A DNA stretch of 64,000 bases from Phenylobacterium sp. (GCF_030651185.1 NZ_JAUSCJ010000022.1:434001-498000), one strand, 5' to 3'. Shown: positions 44,363 to 54,552, counted from the first letter of the stretch. Notes: generated by a model not told the origin, from the letters alone. Translations and numbers: made by a program.

Positions 44363-45945
44363 TGGCCATGTCCAATATCGGCCGCCCGACCCAGCCCCAG
44401 GCTGCCGGCGCCAGTTCCGTCCACACCTCTCTGACCGGCGCCCGCGGCCTGCTGCAGGACGAGGCCCTGATCTTCGAGATGGATGGCTGGGACAAGACCG
44501 GCGTCGATTTCGACCTGCCGGCCCTCGACGCCTCGGACCTCGGCGACCTGGTCCGCACCGCGCCCATCGGCCTGCCGGGGCTGTCGGAGCCCGAGGCCAT
44601 GCGCCACTTCGTGCGCCTGTCCCAGAAGAACCACGCCATCGACCTGGCCCTCTACCCGCTGGGCTCGTGCACCATGAAGCACAACCCGCGCCTCAACGAG
44701 AAGATGGCCCGCCTGGCGGGCTTCGGCGACCTGCATCCGATGTCGCCGCAGTCGACCACCCAGGGCGCCCTGGAGCTGATGGACCGCCTGGCCCACTGGC
44801 TGAAGACCCTGACCGGCATGCCCGCCGTGGCCCTGTCCCCCAAGGCCGGCGCGCACGGCGAGCTGTGCGGCCTGCTGGCCATCAAGGCGGCTCATGAGGC
44901 CAAGGGGCAGGGCCATCGCCGCACGGTGCTGGTGCCCACCTCCGCCCACGGCACCAACCCGGCCACCGCGGCCTTCGTCGGCTATGACGTGGCCGAGATC
45001 GCCCAGACCGCCGACGGCCGGGTCGACCTCGCCGACCTGGAGGGCAAGCTGTCGCCTGACGTGGCGGCGATCATGGTCACCAACCCCAACACCTGCGGCC
45101 TGTTCGAGCGCGACATCATCGAGATAGCCCGCCTGACCCACGCGGCCGGAGCCTATTTCTACTGTGACGGCGCCAACTTCAACGCCATCGTCGGCCGGGT
45201 GCGCCCGGGTGACCTGGGTGTCGACGCCATGCACATCAATCTGCACAAGACCTTCTCCACGCCCCACGGCGGCGGCGGGCCGGGCGCGGGTCCGGTGGTG
45301 CTGTCGGCGGCGCTCGCCGCCTACGCTCCCACCCCCTGGGTGGTGAGCGCCGGCGAGGGCTTCAAGCTGGTGGAGGAGGCCGAGGACGAAGCCGCCGCCA
45401 CCTTCGGCCGCATGGTGGCCTTCCACGGCCAGATGGGCATGTTCGTCCGCGCCTATGCCTACATGCTCAGCCACGGCGCCGACGGCCTGCGCCAGGTGGC
45501 CGAGGACGCCGTGCTCAACGCCAACTATATCAAGGCCAAGCTCTCGCCGGTGATGACGCCGGCCTTCCCGGACGGGCCCTGCATGCACGAGGCCCTGTTC
45601 GACGACAGCTGGCTCGAAGGTACCGGGGTCACCACACTGGACTTCGCCAAGGCGATGATCGACGAGGGTTTCCACCCCATGACCATGTACTTCCCGCTGG
45701 TGGTGCACGGGGCGATGCTGATCGAGCCGACGGAGACGGAGTCCAAGCAGGAGCTGGATCGCTTCTGCAACGCCCTGACCCTGTTGGCCCAGGCGGCCAA
45801 GGCTGGCGATGTGGAGCGGTTCACCGGCGCGCCATACCTCGCGCCCATGCGGCGCCTGGATGAAACCCTGGCAGCCCGCAAGCCTCGCCTGACGTGGCGC
45901 CCAGAGCCCACAACTGTGGCTCCGGCGCCGATGGCGGCTGAATAG
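44362..45945 (+). CDS. gcvPB: Glycine dehydrogenase subunit 2 (P protein, C-terminal half)
   Basis: This 527-residue protein carries the PLP lysine in HINLHKTFSTPHGGGGPG. YPLGSCTMKHNPRLNEKMA and SAHGTNPATAAFVGYDV are further GcvP motifs. It pairs with GcvPA to decarboxylate glycine. It is the last gene of the riboswitch-controlled operon; no L protein gene is near. Confidence 0.96.
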   Translation: MAMSNIGRPTQPQAAGASSVHTSLTGARGLLQDEALIFEMDGWDKTGVDFDLPALDASDLGDLVRTAPIGLPGLSEPEAMRHFVRLSQKNHAIDLALYPLGSCTMKHNPRLNEKMARLAGFGDLHPMSPQSTTQGALELMDRLAHWLKTLTGMPAVALSPKAGAHGELCGLLAIKAAHEAKGQGHRRTVLVPTSAHGTNPATAAFVGYDVAEIAQTADGRVDLADLEGKLSPDVAAIMVTNPNTCGLFERDIIEIARLTHAAGAYFYCDGANFNAIVGRVRPGDLGVDAMHINLHKTFSTPHGGGGPGAGPVVLSAALAAYAPTPWVVSAGEGFKLVEEAEDEAAATFGRMVAFHGQMGMFVRAYAYMLSHGADGLRQVAEDAVLNANYIKAKLSPVMTPAFPDGPCMHEALFDDSWLEGTGVTTLDFAKAMIDEGFHPMTMYFPLVVHGAMLIEPTETESKQELDRFCNALTLLAQAAKAGDVERFTGAPYLAPMRRLDETLAARKPRLTWRPEPTTVAPAPMAAE

Positions 45946-45959
45946 CTACAGTCTGGACG

Positions 45960-46088
45960 AAATTTAACCCGCCCGAACCTTTACGAGTCGCTCGGACGTT
46001 CTCATACCTGTTGGTGCGCGGTGGCCGAACGACCTCCCCAGATCGGGCGGGCCGCGCATTCCAGGTTGAATCTCTAGTCCTACGCCAT
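45960..46088 (+). repeat. Diverged leader duplication, copy A
   Basis: AAATTTAAC at 45960, CCTTTACGA with a GAGTC site at 45985-45989, CGTTCTCATA to 46006 and GTCCTACGCCAT at 46077-46088 recur in the same order and spacing in copy B (46213-46342). Copy A has TAG where copy B has the GTG start, and ATC for the following ATG, so no protein begins here. The 383-base gap between gcvPB and the gene at 46329 contains little besides the two copies. Confidence 0.7.
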
Positions 46089-46212
46089 CTCTGGTGGGCG
46101 CATCTTCGCGCACGTCAGTGACGGATCGGCCGAACCTGGCTCGCCGGGGTTTGGGCTCGGGGGAAAGTGTGGCTCTGGCGCCGCGCGATCCCCGAAATGA
46201 GCATAAACCTTA

Positions 46213-46342
46213 AAATTTAACGCGGACGTCGCCTTTACGACTCTCTTGTGCGTTCGCATATGCGCTTAACGACGACCGCCTGTCCTCCCCCGAACAGGCG
46301 CACGTCAGAACCCCTGGTTTGAACCAAAGTGTCCTACGCCAT
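46213..46342 (+). repeat. Diverged leader duplication, copy B, probable promoter of the gene at 46329
   Basis: AAATTTAAC at 46213, CCTTTACGA leading into a GACTC site (46239-46243), CGTTCGCATA to 46260 and GTCCTACGCCAT at 46331-46342 match copy A with nearly the same offsets (118 against 117 bases from first to last block). The GANTC position is kept in both copies though its middle base differs. This copy leads into the GTG start at 46329, so it likely contains that gene's promoter, possibly methylation-sensitive. Confidence 0.65.
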
Positions 46343-46730
46343 GCCCAGCGTGCGCGCCCTGCGCGCCTCCGATGAATTCGCCCGCGAGGTTGTGGGACGG
46401 ATTGTGCGCGTTGGTCTGGCGTCGCTCGGCGTGCTGATCGTGCTGGCCGGGATCGCCGTGGCGCCCCTGCCGGGTCCCGGTGGTCTGCCGGTGATCGTGG
46501 TCGGCCTGATGCTGCTACTGCGCAATTCCTTCAAGGCCCGGCGGACCTTTGTCCGTTTCCAGCACGCTCACCCGAAGATGGTGTTTCCGATCCGCCGCCT
46601 GCTGCGGCGCGAACCGGAGATCCTGCTGGTGGCCTGGCAGCAGGCCCTGCGCATTGAGCGTCTGATCGTGCCGCGCAAACTGCGCTTTGCGGTCAAGACC
46701 CGCCGGCGCTTCCGCCGCCGTCCTTCCTGA
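46329..46730 (+). CDS. Small PGPGW-like transmembrane protein
   Basis: This 133-residue protein has two hydrophobic segments (about 25-65) around PLPGPGGLPVIVVGLMLLL, resembling the PGPGW-type putative membrane family, followed by a strongly basic C-terminal tail (RKLRFAVKTRRRFRRRPS) that would lie in the cytoplasm. GTG at 46329 or ATG at 46341 may be the start. The function is unknown. A hairpin at 46740 ends the transcript. Confidence 0.75.
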   Translation: MSYAMPSVRALRASDEFAREVVGRIVRVGLASLGVLIVLAGIAVAPLPGPGGLPVIVVGLMLLLRNSFKARRTFVRFQHAHPKMVFPIRRLLRREPEILLVAWQQALRIERLIVPRKLRFAVKTRRRFRRRPS

Positions 46731-46739
46731 AACCGAAAA

Positions 46740-46759
46740 CCCCTCCCGCGAGGGAGGGG
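46740..46759. terminator. Bidirectional hairpin terminator candidate
   Basis: CCCCTCCC and GGGAGGGG form a perfect 8-bp stem with a GCGA loop, between two convergent genes (ends at 46730 and 46800). AAAA precedes it, giving a T-run for the left-going atp transcript. Confidence 0.7.
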
Positions 46760-46799
46760 CTATCGCCGAGCATAGATGTCGGACGCCCGAGGGCGGCGG

Positions 46800-47303
46800 C
46801 TATTGCAGCTTGGTGGCCAGTTGGCCGAGCGCGCCGTCGATCAGCGGATCGCTCTTCATGCCGGCCAGGCGCTTGGTTAGCACCACCTCGGCGGCGGCTG
46901 CGGCCAGGTCTGCAGCCGCGGCGCGAACCTCGGTGGCGGCCTGGGCCTCGGCATTGGCGATGCGGCGTTCCGCCATCTGCTGGCGGCGAGCCAGGCTCTC
47001 CTCCAGCTTGGCCTTGGCTTCGGCGGCGTAGAGTTTCGCCTGTTCCTCGGCGGCGGCCATCATTTCCTGGGCCTGGGCCTCGGCCTCGGCCCGCTCGATC
47101 TTGAGTTGAGCCAGCAGGTGCTGGGCCTCCTCGCGGATGCGGGCGGCCTCGTCGAGGTCGGACTGAATCTTGGCGGTCTGGGCGTCAAGGCTGGCGTTGA
47201 TCAGCTTGGGCGCCTTGGCCCCGAAGATCACGATGCCGAGGAAGATCAGCAGGCCGACGCCGACCCACATCTCCGCTTCGGCGGGGTTCAGGAAGGCGGG
47301 CAT
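46800..47303 (-). CDS. atpF: ATP synthase F0 subunit b
   Basis: This 167-residue protein has an N-terminal membrane helix (about 12-30) and a long charged helix forming the peripheral stalk. It overlaps the b' gene by one base and ends the F0 operon. Two different b-type subunits are normal in Alphaproteobacteria. Confidence 0.94.
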   Translation of the reverse strand: MPAFLNPAEAEMWVGVGLLIFLGIVIFGAKAPKLINASLDAQTAKIQSDLDEAARIREEAQHLLAQLKIERAEAEAQAQEMMAAAEEQAKLYAAEAKAKLEESLARRQQMAERRIANAEAQAATEVRAAAADLAAAAAEVVLTKRLAGMKSDPLIDGALGQLATKLQ

Positions 47304-47926
47304 CAGGCGGCTCCTTGGGCGGTCATGGCCGCGTCGACCTCGGCCGTGGTCATCTTCTGACCGGTCAGCTTCTGGACGATGGCCTGCGACGTTTCCACGG
47401 CGATACCGCGGACGTTGGTCATGGCCTGGTCGCGAAGACCGCGGATGCGGGCCTCGGCCTCGTCCATCTGCGCCTGGAGGCGCGCGTCCTCGGCCTTCTG
47501 GCTCAGGGCCAGATCGGTGGCGGCCTTGGCCTTGGCGTCGGCGGCGACCCGCCGGGAGCGGTTACGGGCTTCGGCGATCTCGGCCTGGGCGGCGGCGGCG
47601 TGCGACTCCGCTTCAGCCTGGACGCTGCGAGCCTGGGCGACCGCCGCGGCGATGGTGGAGGCGCGCTCGTCCCGGATCCGGCGCAGCTTCGGTACGAAGA
47701 CCTTGGCCAGCAGGACATAGAGGACGGCGAAGATCAGGAAGAGCCAGACGATCTGGCCGCCCCAGTACTCGAACCTGAACTGGGGCAGTCCGCCGCTCTC
47801 GCCGCCGTGGGCGGCGGCCTCCGTGGTGCCGGCTGAGCCATGGCCCTGCGCGGCGCCTTGGGCGTCAGCGGCGGTGTGGCCGTCGCGGAGGTCCGCGGGC
47901 GGCGGTGATGTGGTCTCGGCGGCCAT
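47303..47926 (-). CDS. atpF': ATP synthase F0 subunit b'
   Basis: This 207-residue protein has a longer hydrophilic N-terminal extension of about 50 residues, a membrane helix (about 57-76) and a stalk helix rich in alanine and charged residues. It pairs with subunit b. The extension before the membrane helix is typical of alphaproteobacterial b' subunits. Confidence 0.92.
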   Translation of the reverse strand: MAAETTSPPPADLRDGHTAADAQGAAQGHGSAGTTEAAAHGGESGGLPQFRFEYWGGQIVWLFLIFAVLYVLLAKVFVPKLRRIRDERASTIAAAVAQARSVQAEAESHAAAAQAEIAEARNRSRRVAADAKAKAATDLALSQKAEDARLQAQMDEAEARIRGLRDQAMTNVRGIAVETSQAIVQKLTGQKMTTAEVDAAMTAQGAA

Positions 47927-47998
47927 AAGGCTTGATCGTCCCTAAAACGCAGGCTGAGGACGCCCGGAGGGCGTCCCCATGACCCTGCGGATCTTGGC

Positions 47999-48223
47999 TT
48001 AGGAGAACAGGATGAGCAGGCCGAGCACGAAGGCCAGGATGCCCAGGGCTTCGGTCAGGGCGGCGCCCAGGATCAGGTTGGTGAACTGGCTGCCGGCGGC
48101 CGACGGGTTGCGCGTGGCGCCCGCCAGGAAGTGGCCGAAAATGGTGCCAACGCCGATGCCCGCGCCGATCATGCCGAGGGTCGCGAGGCCCGCGCCGATG
48201 TACTTAGCCGATTCCGCGTCCAT
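47999..48223 (-). CDS. atpE: ATP synthase F0 subunit c
   Basis: This 74-residue double-helix protein forms the rotor ring. The GAGIGVG motif (20-26) is in helix 1 and the ion-carrying carboxylate E58 is in helix 2 (LTEALGI). The polar loop RNP is at 38-40. It lies between the a and b' genes. Confidence 0.97.
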   Translation of the reverse strand: MDAESAKYIGAGLATLGMIGAGIGVGTIFGHFLAGATRNPSAAGSQFTNLILGAALTEALGILAFVLGLLILFS

Positions 48224-48272
48224 AGTTTTCAGTCCCGTTTGGATGTTGAGAGAGGTTGTTTGTATTCGGCGA

Positions 48273-49058
48273 TCAGTGGTGATGGCCGAGGTTGACCACG
48301 TCGTTGAGATAGACGCAGGCCAGAACCGCGAAGACGAAGGCCTGGAGGAAGGCCACCAGGAATTCCAGCGCCGTCAGGGCCACGACACCGCCCAGGGAGA
48401 GGGCCGCGCCGGGGATACCCAGCAGGCCCAGTCCGCCGCCGGCCGCCATGGCGCCCAGGGAGACGACGAAGCCGGCGAAGACCTTCAGGGCCACGTGGCC
48501 GCCCAGCATGTTACCGAACAGACGCAGGGCCAGGGTCACCGGGCGCAGGACGAAGGAGATGATCTCGATCGGCGTCACCAGGATCAGCATGTACCAGGGG
48601 ATGCCGGCCGGCACGAACAGCTTGTACATGTTCGCGCCGTTGCGCAGCACGCCGTAGCCGATCACCAGCAGCATGGTCATCACCGCCAGGGAGGCGGTCA
48701 CCGCCAGCTGGGAGGTGGCCGTGAACACCAGGAACAGACCCAGCACGTTCATCGCCAGGATGAACAGGAACAGGGTGAAGACGAAGGGGAAGAACTTGCG
48801 GCCCTCGGGACCGATGATCCCGGCCACGAGGTCGTCGATATAGCTGAAGACGCCCTCGCCGATCACCTGCATGCGACCGGGCACGACGGCGGCCTTGGCG
48901 GTGGCGACCGCGAAGAACGCCACGACCAGAGTCGCGGCGAGCATCATCGCCATGACGGAATTGTTGATCGACAGATCGATCGCGCCAAGACCGGGGATAT
49001 TGACGGTGGGCAAAGGGAGAACCTGTTGGATCTCGAACTGATGCATCGGGCTGGCCAT
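48273..49058 (-). CDS. atpB: ATP synthase F0 subunit a
   Basis: This 261-residue membrane protein forms the proton half-channels beside the c ring. The essential arginine is in [13 protein letters not shown]. It follows atpI by 16 bases in the order atpI-atpB-atpE-atpF'-atpF. F1 genes are not in the window, as usual for Alphaproteobacteria. Confidence 0.96.
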   Translation of the reverse strand: MASPMHQFEIQQVLPLPTVNIPGLGAIDLSINNSVMAMMLAATLVVAFFAVATAKAAVVPGRMQVIGEGVFSYIDDLVAGIIGPEGRKFFPFVFTLFLFILAMNVLGLFLVFTATSQLAVTASLAVMTMLLVIGYGVLRNGANMYKLFVPAGIPWYMLILVTPIEIISFVLRPVTLALRLFGNMLGGHVALKVFAGFVVSLGAMAAGGGLGLLGIPGAALSLGGVVALTALEFLVAFLQAFVFAVLACVYLNDVVNLGHHH

Positions 49059-49074
49059 GCCGCCGCGAACTCCT

Positions 49075-49425
49075 TCAATCTTCCTGGTCGTCGAAAGGGA
49101 GGTCCTGTGGGGGGCCCCATTCTTTCGCCGCTTCGGCAGCCATACGCTGAGCCGAATTTACGGCCATCCAAATCGAAATACCGAAGCCCAGGAGGACGCC
49201 GACAATCATCCCCCAGGGCGCTGTCTTTAGGACAGCGTCCGCCCCGGCGCCCAACCCCAGCCCCACAAACACCCCGCCTATCAGCACGCCCATGAGGCGA
49301 TAGCCATAGCCGGCGGCCTGCGAGCCGTAATCCCGCGGTATCTGGACCGTTCGCGCCTCAAGCGCGGCGGCCCTTTCGTCGAGGCGTCGAATGTCCTCGG
49401 CGCGCGAGTTTTCCGGATGCGGCAT
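49075..49425 (-). CDS. atpI: AtpI-like ATP synthase accessory protein
   Basis: This 116-residue protein has a charged N-terminus (about 1-45) and two membrane helices (about 48-68 and 76-98) around ADAVLKTAPWGMI, as in alphaproteobacterial AtpI. It is the first gene of the F0 operon; the promoter should lie in the 188-base gap to smc, where AT-rich GTTATGAATTAACACG stands out from the GC-rich background. Confidence 0.88.
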   Translation of the reverse strand: MPHPENSRAEDIRRLDERAAALEARTVQIPRDYGSQAAGYGYRLMGVLIGGVFVGLGLGAGADAVLKTAPWGMIVGVLLGFGISIWMAVNSAQRMAAEAAKEWGPPQDLPFDDQED

Positions 49426-49613
49426 CTGTTATGGCCTATGTGACCACGACAACGCCCGCCGCGGCCGGGGCTTCAAGTCGCGGCGGAACCTATAGAGCCG
49501 TGTGTAGTGCGTCAAGGCTGGGAAGTTATGAATTAACACGTTGAATTCAATCGTCTTTTGTTGTCGCCCTCAGGGTGGGCGCGGAGATTCGGGAAGCGCT
49601 CGCCATGGCGCGC

Positions 49614-52600
49614 CTACTGCGCCGCCATAGCCTCGGCCTGGCGCAGGTCCACCGAGACCAGCTGGCTGACGCCGCGCTCGGCCATGGTGACCCCGAACAG
49701 CCGGTCCATGCGGGCCATGGTCACCGGGTTGTGGGTGATGGCGATGAAGCGGGTCTGGGTCCGCCGCCGCATCTCGTCCAGGAGGTTGCAGAAGCGGTCG
49801 ACATTGGCGTCGTCCAGGGGCGCGTCCACCTCGTCCAGCACGCAGATGGGCGCGGGGTTGGCCAGGAACACCGCGAAGATCAGGGCCGCCGCCGTCAGGG
49901 CCTGCTCGCCGCCGCTCATCAGGCTCATGGTGGCCATGCGCTTGCCGGGCGGGCATGCATAGATCTCCAGCCCCGCCTCCAGCGGATCGTCGCTCTCCAC
50001 CAGGCGCAGCTCGGCGACCCCGCCCTCGAACAGGCTCTCGAACAGGGTCTTGAAGTGCGCGTTGATCACCTCGAAGGCGGCCACCAGGCGTTCGCGGCCC
50101 TCGCCGTTCAGCTCGTCGATGCCTTGGCGCAGCTTGCCGATGGCGCCGGTCAGGTCCAGGCGCTCGGCCTGCATGGTTTCCAGGCGCGTGGCGTGCTCGG
50201 CGGCCTCTTCCTCGGCCCGCAGATTCACCGGGCCGATGGCGTCGCGCTGGCGTTCCAGGTTGTGGAGGTGGGCCTCCATGCCGCCGGCGTCGCCGGGGAT
50301 GGCGATGGCCGCGTCGGCCAGGCTCTGGGCCAGGTCGGCGGGTTCGACCCGGGCGGTCTCGCGAATCTGGGTGGTGATCTCGGCCAGTCGCTCGGCGGCG
50401 GCCTCCAGCCTGGCCGACAGGCTGGCGCGCAGCTCCCGGGCCTGGCTGGCGGCGGCGTCGCTGGCGCGGACGGCGCGGTCGGCCTCGGCGCGGGCCCCCT
50501 CGGCCTGGGCGAGCGCATCGCTGCTCTTGGCGCGGCGGGCCTCGGCGGTGGCCAGTTCGTCCAGCAGCTTCTCGAATCGGTCCTGGTGGGTGGCCGGCGC
50601 CTCGTGGGCCTTGTCCAACAGGCCCTTGGCCTTGGCGCGCGCCTCTTCCAGGTGATCCAGGCGCTTGGCGGCGCCCTGGGCCCTGCGGGTCCAGTCGTCG
50701 CGGTCGCGGGTCAGGTTCTCCAGGCGCCGCGCCCGACCCTCGCGCTCGCGGGTCTCGATCTCCATGGCGCTGCGGGCCTCGGCGGCGGCCTCGCGGGCCG
50801 GGCCGGCGGCGAGGCGGGCGGCGGCCAGCTTAGCGGCCAGGTCCCCGATCGCGGTGTCCTCGGCCGATTCCGACTGCGCGACCCGCAGGATCGATTCGGC
50901 GTCGGCCAGCTCGGCCTCGAAGCGGCGGATGACGTCGTCCAGGGACTGGGCGTGGGCCTCGCGCCGGGTGGCCTCGCGGTCCAGCTTCTCCAGCACCAGG
51001 CGCGCGTCGGCCACCTTCTGCTCGGCGGCCTGGGGCTGACGGCGGGCGTCGCGCAGGGCCTCCTCGGCGGCCCGCACCCGGGCGTTGGCGGCGGTCTGCA
51101 CCTCGCGGGCGGCCTTGGCCCGGGGCTCCAGCGTCTCGATCTCGGTCTCGACCTCGGTCAGCCGGGTCTTCTGCTCCATCCGCACGGCGGCGGGCTTGGG
51201 CGCATCGGCCCGGGCGGTGAACCCGTCCCAGCGCCAGAGGTCGCCCTCCTTGGAGACCAGCCGCATGCCGGGCGCCAGGGCCGGCTGCAGCCGGTCACCG
51301 TCGGCGCGGGCGGTCAGGGCCACATAGGCCAGGCGGGCGGCGAGGGCGCCGGGCGCCTTCACCAGCGGCCCGAGCGGGGTCGCGCCGTCCGGCCACTTCG
51401 GCGCCTGTGCATCGCGGCCGCCCCAGAAGGCCGGGGCCTTGGGGTCCAGGGCGGCGTCCAGGTCATCCCCCAGGGCGGCGGCCAGGGCCTGTTCGTAGCC
51501 GCGGTCGGGGGAAACCTCGTCCAGGGCCGGCGTGAACCCGCCGCGCTTCTGTTGCGCCACGATGCCGGCCAAGGCGCGGGCCTCGGCGGTCAGGCGGCCC
51601 AGCTGCTCGTCGGCCTTGCGGGCGGCTTCCCGCGACGCCAGCTCGGCCTCCTGGGCCTTGCCGCGTTCGTCCTCGGCGGCCTCCAGGGCGGCGCGCAGGG
51701 CGACAAGCGTCGCCTCGGCCCGCTCCAGTTCGGTCTTGGCCTCGGCGGCGGCGGGATTGACCGCCGGGCCGATCTGTTCGCGTTCGTGTTTCGCCTGCTC
51801 CAGCGCCCGGCGGGTGCGGTTCACTCGGCCCTGGGCCTCCTCGACGCGGGCCGCTCCGGCCCGGCGGCGGGCCTCCTCGGCGGCGGCCTGGGCGGCCAGG
51901 GCCTCCACGGCGGCGTCGGCCTCCACGCGGGCGGCCTCGGCGGCGCGGGACGCGGCCTCCAGTTCCGGGGCGCGCTCCGGCGCGGCGGCGATGGCGGCCT
52001 CCAGGGCCTCCAGGTCGCCGGCCATGCGGGAGAGCGCATGCTGGGCGTCCTCCACCATCTGGGTCTCGCGGGCCCGGTCGGCCTCGATGCGCGAGACGTC
52101 GCCGGTCAGCCGCTCCACCTCGGCGGCCAGGGCCTCGCCCTCCCGCTCCAGCCGGTCACGGTCGATGGCCAGGCGGTGCAGCACGGCCGCCGCAATGGTC
52201 TCGGCCTCCCGCAGCGGCTTGATCTGTTCCTCGGCGGCGGCGGCCCGCGTGGTGGCGCCGGCGGCCTCGCGGGCGGTCTCCTCCACCGCGCGGATGGCGT
52301 CGGCGGCCTCGGCCTGCAGCCGCTCGGCCGCGCCGCGCGCCTCGTTCCAGCGGGCATAGAGCACGGCGCCCTGCAGGGCTCGGATCTCCGCCGACATCTT
52401 CTTGTAGCGGTCGGCCTGGCGCGCCTCGCGACGGAGGCGGTTCAGGGCGCTCTCCAGCTCCTTGGCGACGTCCTCCAGCCGGGTGAGGTTGGTCTCCGCC
52501 GCCCGCAGCCGCAGCTCGGCCTCATGGCGCCGGGTGTGCAGGCCCGAGACCCCGGCCGCCTCCTCCAGGATCATCCTCCGGTTCTGCGGCTTGGCGGCGA

Positions 52601-53057
52601 TCAGCTCGGAGATCTGCCCCTGGCGCACCAGGGCCGGCGAGTTCGAGCCCGTCGAAGCGTCCGCAAACAGCAGCTGCACGTCGCGGGCGCGGACCTCGCG
52701 GCCGTTGATCCGGTAGGTGGAGCCCTCGCCCTTGTCGATGCGCCGCACCACCTCCAGCACCGGGTGGTCGTTGAAGGCGGCCGGCGCCCTGCGGTCGGCG
52801 TTGTCGATGGTCAGCGTCACCTCGGCGTGGTTGCGCGAGGCGCGTCCGCCGGAGCCGGCGAAGATCACGTCGTCCATCCCGCCGGCCCGCATGGCCTTGG
52901 CGGAATTGGCCCCCATCACCCAGCGCAGGGCTTCCAGCAGGTTCGACTTGCCGCAGCCATTGGGTCCGACGATGCCCGTGACTCCGGGCTCGATGCGGAA
53001 CTCGGTCGCATCGACGAAGGACTTGAAGCCCGAAAGGCGAAGCCGCTGGAAGTGCAC
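49614..53057 (-). CDS. smc: Chromosome segregation protein SMC
   Basis: This 1147-residue protein is a full-length SMC: Walker A GPNGCGKS (31-38), a long coiled coil, a hinge near residues 500-640, the return coiled coil, and the C-terminal head with [19 protein letters not shown] and Walker [20 protein letters not shown]. It organises and segregates the chromosome with ScpA/ScpB, whose genes are not here. It follows the DsbA-like lipoprotein gene by 18 bases. Confidence 0.97.
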   Translation of the reverse strand: MHFQRLRLSGFKSFVDATEFRIEPGVTGIVGPNGCGKSNLLEALRWVMGANSAKAMRAGGMDDVIFAGSGGRASRNHAEVTLTIDNADRRAPAAFNDHPVLEVVRRIDKGEGSTYRINGREVRARDVQLLFADASTGSNSPALVRQGQISELIAAKPQNRRMILEEAAGVSGLHTRRHEAELRLRAAETNLTRLEDVAKELESALNRLRREARQADRYKKMSAEIRALQGAVLYARWNEARGAAERLQAEAADAIRAVEETAREAAGATTRAAAAEEQIKPLREAETIAAAVLHRLAIDRDRLEREGEALAAEVERLTGDVSRIEADRARETQMVEDAQHALSRMAGDLEALEAAIAAAPERAPELEAASRAAEAARVEADAAVEALAAQAAAEEARRRAGAARVEEAQGRVNRTRRALEQAKHEREQIGPAVNPAAAEAKTELERAEATLVALRAALEAAEDERGKAQEAELASREAARKADEQLGRLTAEARALAGIVAQQKRGGFTPALDEVSPDRGYEQALAAALGDDLDAALDPKAPAFWGGRDAQAPKWPDGATPLGPLVKAPGALAARLAYVALTARADGDRLQPALAPGMRLVSKEGDLWRWDGFTARADAPKPAAVRMEQKTRLTEVETEIETLEPRAKAAREVQTAANARVRAAEEALRDARRQPQAAEQKVADARLVLEKLDREATRREAHAQSLDDVIRRFEAELADAESILRVAQSESAEDTAIGDLAAKLAAARLAAGPAREAAAEARSAMEIETREREGRARRLENLTRDRDDWTRRAQGAAKRLDHLEEARAKAKGLLDKAHEAPATHQDRFEKLLDELATAEARRAKSSDALAQAEGARAEADRAVRASDAAASQARELRASLSARLEAAAERLAEITTQIRETARVEPADLAQSLADAAIAIPGDAGGMEAHLHNLERQRDAIGPVNLRAEEEAAEHATRLETMQAERLDLTGAIGKLRQGIDELNGEGRERLVAAFEVINAHFKTLFESLFEGGVAELRLVESDDPLEAGLEIYACPPGKRMATMSLMSGGEQALTAAALIFAVFLANPAPICVLDEVDAPLDDANVDRFCNLLDEMRRRTQTRFIAITHNPVTMARMDRLFGVTMAERGVSQLVSVDLRQAEAMAAQ

Positions 53058-53075
53058 TTGTGTGCGGGGTCCTTC

Positions 53076-53693
53076 CTACTTCTTGGCTTGGGCGGCGGCG
53101 ATGGCGGCGTCGAACTCGGCCAGGGTGGCCTCGCCCTCCTTCATCTTCTCGCCGTTGATCAGGAAGGTCGGGGTGGCGGTGATCTTCTCGTCGCGGGAGG
53201 CCTTTTCCACGCGTTCGTTCAGGGCCTTGAGGGCCGCCTCATCGGTGATGCAGGCGTTGAACTGCGGTTCAGTCATCCCCGCCGACTGGGCCACCCGCAG
53301 CAGGACGCCGCGCATGTCGCCGGTGGTGAACATCTCGTTCTGGGCCTGGAACACGGCGTCCAGCACGCTGAAATACTTGTCCTTGCCGGCGCAGCGGGCG
53401 GTCAGGAAGGCGGCGGCGGCCACCTCCACCGGCGGGGTCAGGAATTCCTTGAAGGTGTAGTGGACCTTGCCGGTGTCGATGTACTTCGCCTTCAGGGCCG
53501 GGAAGACCTCATTGTTGAAGGTGGCGCAGTGGGTGCAGGAGGCCGAGGCGTACTCGGTGATCTTCACCGGCGCCTCGGGATCGCCCAGGGTCATGTCGGC
53601 GGCGTCGATCTTCGCGCCCCCCTTGGAACAGCCGGCCAGGGCGAGCAGGCCCACGGCGGCGACAACGAGGAGGCGACGGCTGAAGTTCGGCAT
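53076..53693 (-). CDS. DsbA-like thioredoxin-fold lipoprotein
   Basis: This 205-residue protein has a lipoprotein signal peptide with lipobox LALAGC (C22) and a DsbA/DsbG-like thioredoxin domain with C53-T-H-C56. It should work on the periplasmic face of a membrane, making or shuffling disulfides. It lies between smc and the DciA-like gene, on the same strand. Confidence 0.9.
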   Translation of the reverse strand: MPNFSRRLLVVAAVGLLALAGCSKGGAKIDAADMTLGDPEAPVKITEYASASCTHCATFNNEVFPALKAKYIDTGKVHYTFKEFLTPPVEVAAAAFLTARCAGKDKYFSVLDAVFQAQNEMFTTGDMRGVLLRVAQSAGMTEPQFNACITDEAALKALNERVEKASRDEKITATPTFLINGEKMKEGEATLAEFDAAIAAAQAKK

Positions 53694-53757
53694 TGGACCC
53701 TCTGCGGAATTCCGAATGAAAGATTAAAGCGCGATTCCCCCCAGGCCGGGGGCAAAG

Positions 53758-54309
53758 TCAACGGGTGCGGCGATCGCGCAGCACGCCCCGACCCAAGCTC
53801 AGCAATGCGGCCTTCAGAGGGCCGTCCGGCTCGGCGGCCAGGCTGGCGGCCAATTCGGCCTCCTTGCCCGCGTCCAGCGGGGGCAGGGGGCGGCGCACGG
53901 GCCGCACCGACTCGGGGTTCACGTTGCGCAGGGGGCCCTGGACGATCCGCAGCTTGTTCACCGCGCCCGCGCCCAGGAACAGGTTCACCCGCGCCACGAT
54001 CTCCGGCGCCTGGTGCTGGATCAGGGCGGCGGCGGCGCCGGCCACCCGGATCTCCAGGGCGGCGGGCTCCCCGGCCTTCACCTTCGACAGCTTCACCGGC
54101 TCGGTGCGCTTGGCGATCTGCTCGCCGACGATTTCCTTCCAGCGGGCCTGCAGGGCGCCGGGACCCTGGCCGAACCGGGCGTCCAGGTCCTTCAGCAGCT
54201 TGGACAGACCCCGCCCAGCCGCAGGTGGCGGCCGCCGCTGCGGCCGCGTCCGCTTCCGCGACAGGATGAAGGCCGCCTCCGCGGAGGTGGGCAGGGGGCG
54301 CTTGGGCAT
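53758..54309 (-). CDS. DciA/DUF721 family protein
   Basis: This 183-residue protein has a basic, proline-rich N-terminus and a DUF721 domain (about 45-140, ARWKEIVGEQIAKRTEPVKL, then VARVNLFLGAGAVNKLRIVQGP). DUF721 proteins related to DciA load the DnaB helicase in bacteria without DnaC/DnaI, and they carry a similar KH-like domain. The role here is inferred from the family. It is divergent from the MFS gene across a composite palindrome. Confidence 0.85.
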   Translation of the reverse strand: MPKRPLPTSAEAAFILSRKRTRPQRRPPPAAGRGLSKLLKDLDARFGQGPGALQARWKEIVGEQIAKRTEPVKLSKVKAGEPAALEIRVAGAAAALIQHQAPEIVARVNLFLGAGAVNKLRIVQGPLRNVNPESVRPVRRPLPPLDAGKEAELAASLAAEPDGPLKAALLSLGRGVLRDRRTR

Positions 54310-54366
54310 GGAGGTATCTTATAGGCTCAGGGCCCTGTCGGTCATCAGTCGGAAGAAGATCAACCA

Positions 54367-54552
54367 CGAACCTCACGAACGACACGAACACCTGTGTCAT
54401 CCCGGAAAGCGCGCAGCGCTTGTCCGGGACCCAGAAGCGCGGGGCGTGCAGGATGGATCGGAACGTATGGGTCCCGGTCTTCCGCTTGCGCGGAAACCGG
54501 GATGACACCGCAGGTGCGCCGCCGTTCTTGTTCGTGTCGTTCGTGAGGTTCG
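54367..54552. repeat. Perfect 24-bp inverted repeat enclosing a palindromic element
   Basis: The arm at 54367-54390 begins CGAACCTCACG, and the arm at 54529-54552 is its exact reverse complement ending CGTGAGGTTCG. They enclose copy 3 of the GTCATCCC element, making a nested structure of 186 bases. The 326-base gap 54310-54635 holds nothing else I can identify except the start region of the MFS gene with its GGGGGAG ribosome-binding site. Confidence 0.9.
54394..54508. repeat. Dispersed GTCATCCC palindromic element, copy 3 (inverted)
   Basis: The element runs GTGTCATCCCGG to CCGGGATGACAC over 115 bases. Its left hairpin matches the right hairpin of copies 2 and 4 in reverse complement, and its loop also aligns in reverse, so it lies in the opposite orientation. 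It has the same GGGACCCA / TGGGTCCC central stem. Confidence 0.88.

Noticed and set aside
46060-46090. GGTTGAATC resembling a tRNA T-loop
   Set aside because: No acceptor stem, D-arm or anticodon arm can be placed around it; it belongs to the duplicated leader.
46740-46759. Possible further member of the palindromic repeat family
   Set aside because: The hairpin is short and simple with no GTCATCCC ends; a terminator is the better reading.
49575-54269. Very long open frame of 1564 codons on the + strand
   Set aside because: It is the antisense of smc, dsbA-like and dciA-like genes. High GC content keeps it open; its product is low-complexity and matches no family.
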